Shown here piece by piece: positions 23,714 through 31,900 of a stretch of 64,000 nucleotides of DNA; position 1 is the stretch's first letter; each line of letters begins with the position of its first letter. The DNA is taken from the NCBI GenBank assembly GCA_910584295.1, contig CAJTYR010000006.1:1-64000 (forward strand), written 5' to 3'. The notes beneath the pieces are model-generated. The model was not told the DNA's origin, searched no databases, and saw only the letters and a program-made list of their open reading frames with translations. The stretch is from an uncultured Christensenella sp. (GTDB lineage Bacteria > Bacillota > Clostridia > Christensenellales > UBA1242). A program made the position numbers and the translations under genes.

Positions 23714-24645
23714 CACACACCTCCAAACTCCTTGTCTTCTTTATAGAATTTCATAAAGTAGTCTTCCAAAGTCTCTTTGTAGTTTGAAAATTCCAAAAGT
23801 TCAAAATCGCTCAAAAGCGAAATAACTTTGTTGATGTCTTTGTCGTCAGTGGAAATGAACACCCAATTTTCTTTTTCATTTTTGTCAAGAATCTGCAAAA
23901 ATTCACACTTCTTTTGAGATGAAGAAAATTTTTTCGCATCGCCCTTGTTTTTGAAAAAGACTTTGTAATATTTTGTAGTTGCGTGTTTAAGATCATTTGC
24001 AACAAACTCTGAAACAACTCTTCCATCTTTTATTATTGCAATGCGGTCGCAAGTTGCATCGACTTCGGAAAAAATGTGACTTGAAAGAAGAATTGTCTTT
24101 CCTCTCTCTTTCTCCTCAACCACATATTGAACAAAAACATCTTGCATAACTGGATCAAGCCCACTTGTTGGCTCATCCAAAATCAAAACATCAGGGTCAC
24201 CCATAAACGCCGTCACAATTGCAAGTTTTCTCTTCACCCCAAGGCTCATCCTCTTGGTCTCACCTTTAAGTTCTTTGTCTTTAAGTTCAAATAGTTTAAG
24301 AAGTTTTTTCAGATTTTCTTCATTTTCTTTTTTTTGAAGCTTTTGCATCATACGTATAAACTGCCAGCCTGTAAGCCCTTGCGGAAGAGCAATCTCTCCT
24401 GGGATATAGCCCACATTACCCAATATTTCATAATATTTATCAAAGGTTGGCATATTAAAGATTTTCGTCTGCCCACTTTGTGGCTTTGAAAAACCCATAA
24501 GGTGTCTGATTGTAGTGGATTTCCCAGCGCCATTTGGTCCCAAAAAACCAAAAACTTCTCCCTTATCAATCTTAAATGACACATCAAAAACGCCTCTTCC
24601 AAAGCCATAATCCTTTGTCAATCTATCGACTTCAATAATTGCCAT
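23713..24645 (-). CDS. ABC transporter ATP-binding protein
   Basis: A 310-residue ATPase with Walker A (GPNGAGKSTT), signature KRMSLGVKRKLAIV, Walker B (VLILDEPTSGLDP) and a family C-terminal extension. It is the first gene of the three-gene operon; the next ATPase is a diverged paralogue, so the exporter may use a heterodimer of the two. GGAGGG lies 11 bases upstream of the start. An operator-like palindrome in the promoter (24672-24688) suggests control by a repressor encoded elsewhere. Confidence 0.93.
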   Translation of the reverse strand: MAIIEVDRLTKDYGFGRGVFDVSFKIDKGEVFGFLGPNGAGKSTTIRHLMGFSKPQSGQTKIFNMPTFDKYYEILGNVGYIPGEIALPQGLTGWQFIRMMQKLQKKENEENLKKLLKLFELKDKELKGETKRMSLGVKRKLAIVTAFMGDPDVLILDEPTSGLDPVMQDVFVQYVVEEKERGKTILLSSHIFSEVDATCDRIAIIKDGRVVSEFVANDLKHATTKYYKVFFKNKGDAKKFSSSQKKCEFLQILDKNEKENWVFISTDDKDINKVISLLSDFELLEFSNYKETLEDYFMKFYKEDKEFGGV

Positions 24646-24671
24646 GTCTTTGCCAACCCTCCACTCTATTA

Positions 24672-24698
24672 AAGTAAAATGTTTACTTAAATATTATA
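24672..24698 (-). promoter_or_regulatory. Operator-like palindrome at the ABC operon promoter
   Basis: AAGTAAA-ATG-TTTACTT (24672-24688) is a perfect inverted repeat just downstream of a -10 TATAAT (24693-24698, minus strand), covering the likely transcription start. Palindromes of this kind at ABC operons are often bound by GntR/YtrA-type repressors; no such gene is adjacent here. Confidence 0.5.
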
Positions 24699-24786
24699 TA
24701 ATATAAAACTTAAAAATGGTTAACTAGAAAAACGACACCCCAGGCTGTTTTGTAAAATATATCACAATGCTTTTCAAAAAAAATAA

Positions 24787-24805
24787 AAATCTCACAAAGA
24801 GATTT
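24787..24805 (-). terminator. Terminator of the unknown membrane protein gene
   Basis: AAATCTC (24787-24793) pairs with GAGATTT (24799-24805), touching the stop codon; T-rich DNA follows on the minus strand. Confidence 0.65.
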
Positions 24806-25414
24806 CTATTTCATATCCAAAATTGATTGAAAGTCGTTTTCTTGCAAAAATTTAATTTGCTCTTCAACGTTTTCTTTATTGTTTATGTAAAAGTTGTTTA
24901 AAACTTTTTCATTATCAAATTTCTTTTCGTTGCCATAAGAACTTGCATGCTTACATTTTTCCCATTCGCACTTTGCGTATGCTCTTGTCAAATTTTGCAA
25001 ACAATCAATGGCGGTTTTGAGAACTTCATAAAACTTGTGAATTTGCTTCTTTGAAAGTTCTGTTTTGTCAACTGAATAGAAAAATAAAAAGTGATCAACA
25101 ATGCCCAACACCTGCCTTATTTCAGCTTCTGGACTGCCATCTTGCCCAATTAAATAAAGCACTTCTTGCTTGTTAAGTTCAAAATTCTTAAACTCTGAAA
25201 CCTTGTCAGTGCTCGGAATACGAAAGTTATACATACATCCAATGATTTTGCTGAAAAGCGTTTCAGCTGCTTTCATGCTTGAAATTCTGTGGCTGGTTAT
25301 CAAACTTGTGTATCTTCTCTTTTTGTCCGCAATCATGGTGACAAAAATATTGACAATCACACCTGACAAAGACAAAAGTCCAACGATAAGCGTAGCCAAA
25401 TTAAAATCTTTCAT
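24806..25414 (-). CDS. Unknown protein with one N-terminal membrane segment
   Basis: A 202-residue protein with a hydrophobic segment at residues 7-28 (LIVGLLSLSGVIVNIFVTMIA), then a basic stop-transfer DKKRR and a mainly helical cytoplasmic domain. No family is recognised; the layout is like small bacterial proteins with a single anchor and a four-helix cytoplasmic part. It lies alone between the ABC operon and the exoIII-ASCH pair. Not enough for a function. Confidence 0.7.
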   Translation of the reverse strand: MKDFNLATLIVGLLSLSGVIVNIFVTMIADKKRRYTSLITSHRISSMKAAETLFSKIIGCMYNFRIPSTDKVSEFKNFELNKQEVLYLIGQDGSPEAEIRQVLGIVDHFLFFYSVDKTELSKKQIHKFYEVLKTAIDCLQNLTRAYAKCEWEKCKHASSYGNEKKFDNEKVLNNFYINNKENVEEQIKFLQENDFQSILDMK

Positions 25415-25492
25415 ACTTTCCTCAACTTGAAATCTATTTCATTTTTAATATATCACAGCAAGCAAATTTTGTCTACCACAAAAAAATTATTT

Positions 25493-25879
25493 TCACTCTG
25501 CCAAAACAATCCAGCCAGCACCATTGCTTCTTGGCACTTTCAATGGTTCAATCTTTTTGACATTTTCAAGCCAAATAAGTGTGCAATATTTTTTCTGCAA
25601 AGTTTCTTTCCAGTCTTCAAAACGATCTGTGCCAATTGCTTTACCCCATTTTTTTCTGATATCTTCCACTTTTTCAGGAGTCAACTGAAAATATTCCACC
25701 CTTTTCACACTCGCACTCGCCGTGACATCTTTTCCAGTTTCTTTGAGAAGGATTTCATCTCCCACAGCAATCTTTCCATAAGGTGGACATCTATGCATGC
25801 CCCATCGACTTTCAATCGTTTTTTCTCCTGAAAGCACCATGTCAAAAAATGGCTGTCTTAAAATTGCAATGTGCTTCAT
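25493..25879 (-). CDS. ASCH domain protein
   Basis: A 128-residue protein with the ASCH fold pattern: start ILRQPFFDMVLSGEKTIESRWG (the ESR-type loop is a family hallmark), PPYGKIAVGDEILLKET, and a later sheet with VEYFQLTPEKVEDIRKKWG. ASCH proteins bind RNA or modified nucleotides, and some are N4-acetylcytidine amidohydrolases. It overlaps the end of the exoIII gene by 4 bases (ATGA), suggesting a joint role in nucleic acid metabolism. Confidence 0.82.
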   Translation of the reverse strand: MKHIAILRQPFFDMVLSGEKTIESRWGMHRCPPYGKIAVGDEILLKETGKDVTASASVKRVEYFQLTPEKVEDIRKKWGKAIGTDRFEDWKETLQKKYCTLIWLENVKKIEPLKVPRSNGAGWIVLAE

Positions 25880-26682
25880 AACTCCTCCAATTCTGCAACC
25901 ACTGGCAAATGATCACTGTAAACCAAATCCAAAATCTGACAATTCTTAATTTTCTTTTTAAGTCCGTCACTTGCAAGAATATAATCAATGCGATATTTCC
26001 AACTGTTGTAAGAAGTGTCATAACGGGACCGATAACTTCTCCAAGAATACTCTATCTTTTCTGGATTACAAAATCTGAAACAGTCAATCATTCCAAGCGA
26101 CAAGAGATGATCAAATGCCTCTCTTTCAATTGGCAAAAAGACAGATTTTGTCTTGCACTCTCTTGGATTTGTCAAATCAATCTCATTGTGGGCGATGTTG
26201 TAATCTCCAACACAAATCACATGGTATTTTTCTTTGAGATTTGAGATAAACTTTGACAATGCCTCCAAATATTTCATCTTAAACTCAAGTCTGCTGTTTC
26301 CATTTGGAATGTAAGCATCAATGATTGCAAGGTTTCCAAAAATGACAGTTGTGGTTCGCCCTTCGTCATCTTGCCAAAATTCTCCCATGTCCAAAAGCAC
26401 AGCATCCGGTTTCTTTTTGCTCAAAACAAGTGTTCCTGCATAGCCTGCTTTTGTCCCACAATTGAAAATTGCATTAAAATCACTCAAAACACACTTGTCT
26501 TCTTTATCAGAAAAGAAACTTATTTGTTTTTTACTCGGAAAAATAATTTCTCTTGCCAAAGCCTCGCCACATCGAACTTCTTGAAAACAATAAACATCAG
26601 CGTCAAAATCAGCAATCCAATCTACCAACCCCAACTTTGCACTTGCCCTTATTCCATTAATGTTATAAGTAACTATTTTCAT
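25876..26682 (-). CDS. xth: Exodeoxyribonuclease III / AP endonuclease family protein
   Basis: A 268-residue protein of the exonuclease III family. Motifs in order: KIVTYNINGIRAS, CFQEVR (metal-binding Glu), DAYIPNGNSR, VGDYNIAHNEIDL (active-site Asp/Asn), and YSDHLPVVAEL at the end (catalytic Asp-His). It acts in base-excision repair by cutting at abasic sites and trimming 3' ends. Length fits XthA. First gene of a two-gene unit with the ASCH gene. Confidence 0.93.
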   Translation of the reverse strand: MKIVTYNINGIRASAKLGLVDWIADFDADVYCFQEVRCGEALAREIIFPSKKQISFFSDKEDKCVLSDFNAIFNCGTKAGYAGTLVLSKKKPDAVLLDMGEFWQDDEGRTTTVIFGNLAIIDAYIPNGNSRLEFKMKYLEALSKFISNLKEKYHVICVGDYNIAHNEIDLTNPRECKTKSVFLPIEREAFDHLLSLGMIDCFRFCNPEKIEYSWRSYRSRYDTSYNSWKYRIDYILASDGLKKKIKNCQILDLVYSDHLPVVAELEEL

Positions 26683-26833
26683 ATTTATATTATAACATAT
26701 CTCAAATTCAATTCATAGTTTTTTGCAAAAAATATAATATGTATAAAATTTGCCTTTCTGATACAAATAGGACAAATTTATCACATTTAAAATTTCTTTC
26801 TTCTTAAAAATAGACACGATAAATAAATATGAA

Positions 26834-26853
26834 TTAAGATATTGATATCTTAA
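26834..26853. promoter_or_regulatory. Palindrome just upstream of a membrane protein gene
   Basis: TTAAGATAT-TG-ATATCTTAA is a perfect 9-bp inverted repeat with a 2-base centre, ending 17 bases before the start codon and touching the AAAAGGAGT ribosome site. It could be an operator or a leader hairpin. Confidence 0.45.
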
Positions 26854-26869
26854 CAAAAGGAGTGAAAAA

Positions 26870-27427
26870 ATGAAAAGACCTGAAAATCTTACAAAGACAA
26901 TTTTGCATGCAGTAATTGGAGCTTTGGGAGTTTTGATTCTTGGCTTTCTTGGATTACCATATGTGACTCAAGCAGCATATTCAATCATGGGGACAGAAAA
27001 TCCTGCTTTAAAGTCTAGTGGCTATGATGTGCTTGATTCCAACAACCCAGATCCAACTGCAAAAGAAACATTTCTTTATGTGGCAGTTCTTCTTCTTGTG
27101 ATTTTTGCATGCATTATGATCGTATCTGCTGTTCTTGCACTTTTGGATGATTTCGGTGTTGTATCAAACGAAATGTATTCAAAAGTTGTTAAATGGGTTC
27201 TTTTTGCTTCAGCTTTGGCTGTGCTTGTTCTCACAATTCTCAATATTGTTGCTTGCACTGGCGTAGTTGCAGAAAAGAATGAACTTGTTGACACAATGAA
27301 CAAACAACATGCTTCTTATGGCGTAGTTATCCCTGCCGTAAAGACTGGCTTGATCAGTTTGATTCTTGAAATGATTTGTGGTGCTGGTGCAACTGCTTGT
27401 GCAGCATACAACACATTCAAGAAATAA
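26870..27427 (+). CDS. Four-segment membrane protein, unknown function
   Basis: A 185-residue protein with four hydrophobic segments (about residues 12-36, 64-90, 107-128 and 150-178) and a short extracellular loop after the first (NPALKSSGYDVLDSNNPDPT). No family recognised. It is one of the few plus-strand genes here and stands alone, with a palindrome at its ribosome site and a strong terminator behind it. It faces the surface-protein operon but is not part of it. Confidence 0.72.
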   Translation: MKRPENLTKTILHAVIGALGVLILGFLGLPYVTQAAYSIMGTENPALKSSGYDVLDSNNPDPTAKETFLYVAVLLLVIFACIMIVSAVLALLDDFGVVSNEMYSKVVKWVLFASALAVLVLTILNIVACTGVVAEKNELVDTMNKQHASYGVVIPAVKTGLISLILEMICGAGATACAAYNTFKK

Positions 27428-27450
27428 TTCCAATTAACACAAAACTATTA

Positions 27451-27486
27451 AAAAACACCCCTCAAAGATTTAGGGGGTGTTTTTTA
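27451..27486. terminator. Bidirectional terminator between convergent genes
   Basis: ACACCCC (27455-27461) pairs with GGGGTGT (27474-27480) within A and T tracts; usable from both sides. Confidence 0.85.
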
Positions 27487-27535
27487 ATATATAACAATAT
27501 GTACCTTTTAAACAAAATCAAATTTTTGAATATTT

Positions 27536-28924
27536 TTAAGTTGTTTTTTTCTTTTTAGGTTTCACACCATTATTTTTTTTAATTTCTTTAAGAACCTGTT
27601 TTTCCTTCGCAACTTGTTCCACTCGAATATCTATCATTTGTTTAGCCATTGCAAAAGCATTGTCATCAACAATTTTTATTTGAGTTTCTTCAGCTTTTAC
27701 AGGAGCAAGCCCACTCAATCTAAGTTTCATCATCTCTTCATTTTCAGAAGGGAAAGCTGCAATAGTTACTCCTCTCTTTATTAAAAGACGGATGTAATGC
27801 TTGTTTCCACAGCCAACAACAACATAATTTTTTGTTTCCTTTGCTCTTGAGTTTGGCTTTTTGTCTGCATAATCACGAAGATTTTTAAAATATGATTTTT
27901 GTTTTGAAGATAAAAGTTTATATGCCTCTTGCAATGTCAACTTTTTATTTGGCGTAATAACAATATCGCCGCTTGCAATTTTTTGTTTTTGCTCCTGCAC
28001 AGGTATTTCTTGTATATCCGCTTCTTCAACCTCTTCAACAGATTGTGCAGGTTTTTCTTCAAGTTTCTCTTCAACAACAGGCTCTTTCGTCAAACTCACA
28101 TTTTCGTCCAAACCTTCAGTTTCATCTTTTTTATACAATTCGTCCAACAGATTATCTGCAATCTCATACTCTTCTTCTAATTTGTCAATGATGTCTTTTT
28201 GTTTTTGTATCTCTTCTCTGAGTTTCGCTTTTTCTTGCTCATGCAAGATTTCATCAATCCTATGCAACTCTTCTTGATATTCTTTTTTGATTTGACGGAC
28301 TCTTTCATCATTGCTGTCGTTTTCTACAAACACATCGATATTCTCTGGCATTATGTTTGTTGGATTGTTGTATGCAGATTTTTGATTTTCCATATCCATT
28401 TTCAACTTGATATAATCCATCAAATCAGGAAAATTTTTGCTCGTAAAGTTTGGATATGATGCTTGATTGTACAAGTTCTCATAATCAGAAATTCTGGCTT
28501 GCAAACTTTGTTCTTCTGCCTTCATATCAAGATTTTCATCCTGCTTCTCAACCTTTTCAACTGGCTCAGCAGCGGTTTCTTGCTTTTCTTCATCTTTAGT
28601 TAAATCTGCTTTTATTGCATTCCTTTCTTCTTTTAGCTTTTTTATTTTCTTCTTATGATTTACAACAGAAACACAAACAATTATCACAATAAGCAAAACT
28701 AAAACGCCTCCACCTATTGCAAACCAAAGCCAATTTGTTTTTATAAACTGCCCTACATTTTTTGATGATGCGGCATTGACCACAAGTGAACGATTTGAAT
28801 AAGCAGTGGTTGCAAGACTTGAAGGGCTGTTTATATCTAAACACGAAAGACAAATACCCATGCAGAGCATAAACACTCCGCACAGGCTTTGAATTATAAC
28901 TTTTGTTATGTTAGGTTTTTTCAT
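27536..28924 (-). CDS. Membrane protein with coiled-coil cytoplasmic tail, partner of the giant surface protein
   Basis: A 462-residue protein. A signal-like hydrophobic stretch (residues 8-28) is followed by only about 30 extracellular residues, then FIKTNWLWFAIGGGVLVLLIVII (about 59-85) as a membrane segment. The remaining 375 residues are cytoplasmic: Glu/Lys-rich low complexity, a coiled coil (about 185-255), and a final globular-looking part (SGDIVITPNKKLTLQEAYKLLSS, then VVVGCGNKHYIRLLIKRG). The membrane segment nearly repeats that of the preceding gene (FIKANWLWFVIG). Its start directly abuts that gene's stop. I do not recognise the family; the shared segment suggests two parts of one surface assembly. 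Confidence 0.78.
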   Translation of the reverse strand: MKKPNITKVIIQSLCGVFMLCMGICLSCLDINSPSSLATTAYSNRSLVVNAASSKNVGQFIKTNWLWFAIGGGVLVLLIVIIVCVSVVNHKKKIKKLKEERNAIKADLTKDEEKQETAAEPVEKVEKQDENLDMKAEEQSLQARISDYENLYNQASYPNFTSKNFPDLMDYIKLKMDMENQKSAYNNPTNIMPENIDVFVENDSNDERVRQIKKEYQEELHRIDEILHEQEKAKLREEIQKQKDIIDKLEEEYEIADNLLDELYKKDETEGLDENVSLTKEPVVEEKLEEKPAQSVEEVEEADIQEIPVQEQKQKIASGDIVITPNKKLTLQEAYKLLSSKQKSYFKNLRDYADKKPNSRAKETKNYVVVGCGNKHYIRLLIKRGVTIAAFPSENEEMMKLRLSGLAPVKAEETQIKIVDDNAFAMAKQMIDIRVEQVAKEKQVLKEIKKNNGVKPKKKKTT

Positions 28925-31900
28925 TTATTTATCCTTCTTATCTTCAAGTTTCTTTGCTATTTTTCTTTTGATAATTTCTTGGTTTACTTCCAAAATTTTT
29001 CTTTTATCTTTCAATTCTTCAAGTTTTTGCTTGTCGCTGCTCAACTCAAGTTGTTTACGTTTTTCACGAATCTCCTCAAGTTTTCGCATCTCTTGTTCAT
29101 ACTCACTGATTATATTTTTTTCTTTTTTATGAGCAGCATTTTGACTAAATTCTCCAAGTCTGCCTTGCAATGCCTGAATTAAGTTATATTCTTCCAGCAT
29201 TCTTTGTCTTTGTTGATTGTAAGCCATTTCCAACATCATCATATATTTTTCAACATCATTTGGTCCAGCATTTTGAATTCCGTTTGGAATCCAATTGTTG
29301 TAGCCATACCCCATTGGTTGCGGAGGAATTTGTTGTTGAGGAGGAAATTGTTGATATTGTGGCTGTTGATTTTGTTGAGGCATACCACCAAAATAAATGT
29401 TTGTTCCACCATTTACATTATTTTCTTCTTTAGGTTTCTCAACAGGTTTTTCTTCCACTTTTTCAGCTTTTACTTCAGCGTTTTCTTCTTGTTTAGCCTC
29501 TTCAGTTTTTGCCTCTTCCTTCTTTTCTTCTTCAATGATTTCTTCTTTTTGTTTTCTACGTTTGATAAGGAAAATTATCAACCACAACAAAAGCAAGAAT
29601 AATAGAACACTCAAGCCAATAACAAACCACAACCAATTTGCTTTGATAAACTTCCAAACTTTAGCAAAGAAGTTTTCAGGTGGTTGATATTTAAATTCTT
29701 GTATTGGAGTGAAATTTGGATCTTTTGAAACAAACTCAAAATTCTCATCCTTTAAAATAAGTTCTGCTCTATAATTTTGCCCCTTAACAAAGTTTTCTGG
29801 CAAAACCACATTGCCTTCACTGTCATAGTATTTGATTTCAAATTTATCAGCATCATTAGGGTCACTCAAAACAAACTCTGGATAACCTTTGTTATTTTTC
29901 CATTCGCCCTCGATTCTGCCTTTAATAATCTCAAAAGTCAAAGTTCTGGTCAAGACTTCATTGCCATCTTCGCCTGTGATAGAAGTCGCCCATTCTGCAT
30001 GCTTCCCAACATTAATGGAAAGTGTAACGGAATAAACTCCAATATCAGTTTGGGTCAAATAACTTTCACCCTCAGCAATAACAATATAATCTTTCCATTT
30101 TTCCCAATCCTTAAGCTGAAATGTAACCTGACTGCCTGTCCATTCAAGTTTGTCAACAACAAAACTTGGATCATCTACCAATTCCTTTGGTCCATTTGGA
30201 TCGATTGCAGTAAATTTTATTTGTGTTGTTGCACCGCTAGCAAATTGAACATTGCCATCAACAGCTTCAAGCACAACCCAATAATCTTTTCCTGGAACCA
30301 ACGCTTCATTAGGATAGTCCACAAAACTGTCTTCTGGATTAGCCGGATCAAATGGGTCAGTGTAAATCTTACGATTGACAAGCCCCTCTTCAATTTTGTT
30401 TCCGTTTTCATCAATTAAATCTGCATAAGGTGCATCACTTACAGATGCTCCGTTCCATTTATCTACAAAAACTACCAAAGGTTTGATTTCAAAATAGAAT
30501 ACCTTGTTGCGAACCACATAATCAATGGCATCTGTTTCAGTCAATTCAATTGTTGCCTTATATTTGCCAACCTCTTTAGGCTCAATTGGATTTCCTTCTG
30601 CGTCAACAAGCTCTTCTGCATAAGCCCCAGAACCATCGTCTTTAAAGTATCTAATTTTAAACTCGGTCACAAGATCTTTAGGGTCAACAGGATTTACACC
30701 TTGAAATTCTCCATTATAAAAGTTTTCTTTATCAAGTCCAAGCTCCAAATCAAGGACAACTCTCTTATCTCCAACTGTAAATTCATAGACAACTTCATTT
30801 CCACCTGTCAAAGGATTGTAAAGCGCATAATTGTTGGCAAAGTCTGGATGAATAGTCACCTTTGCATAATATGTATAAGGTATGCCAAGATCAACCCTTA
30901 TTCCATTGCCTGTATAAAGTGGATTTCCATCTTCGTCAGTTGCCTCAAACTCTTCAGTTGTGTGAGGTGCATGGACATCAATCTCTTGAGTGCAAGCAGC
31001 ATCACTATAATACTTAACTAAAAGTTGTTTTGAATAGGTGTTTTGAGCAATTGGGAAAGGTATACGATATTCATCATTATTAAATGGATGGACATGCTCA
31101 TCCCAAAGACTAGGATCAGTCGAGAGAACTATTTTATCTTTTTCAATTCTCCATTCATGTTCGACATCAATTGAGTAAACAGGGTTGTTTAAATCAGAAC
31201 TAAATGAGTAATTATATCTGCCATTTTCTGCTTTGACTGTATAAGTAAATTTTGCGGTGTAATGCTCTCCATCACCACATGACTCATACTCTTTATCAGT
31301 ATAACCACTGCTTGATGAAGATGCATAACTGATTGCATCTGGCAAATCCAAAGGTTTGATCTGTTGAGGTCTGCCTGTATAAACAGGATTTGCAGTATAA
31401 ACTATATCATTTACATCAATATAAGCAGATTGAAGATATAAGGTTGCAATGTGAATAGTTTGAATACTGCTGTCAAGTTCATATCCCCTGAGTGTTGATA
31501 AAGTAGCAGTTATAGTGTAAGTATCAGCATTGAGACATTGTGTTTCTGGTTTTATATTTCCAGAGACATCTGTATAGGTTATCTTATAATCAACAACAAG
31601 TCCTCTTGGAAGTGTTGTTTTGTCAAAACCAACAACAAAAACCTTGCCATTGTAAACTACAGTTGCTGAATAGTTGCCAGTTGAATCAAGTCCTATAACA
31701 TTGACTCCAGTCAATTCATTTTCATACTGCCAATTGAGGTCAACAGAAGTTATGGTTGCTGTCACAACAAAGAAATCAATTTCTGAGTCTGTTGGCGAGA
31801 TAACATAGTTCTTGTTTGTTGAAGGAGCAGAACTGTCCGAAGCAAGCTCAACACACAAAGCATATTGAGCATCTGGATCAACCAATTTTTCAAGAGACAA

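Noticed and set aside
28889..29687. Plus-strand open frames opposite the surface-protein tails
   Set aside because: They are Phe/Leu/Ser-rich mirror images of the Glu/Lys-rich coiled-coil codons and have no ribosome sites.
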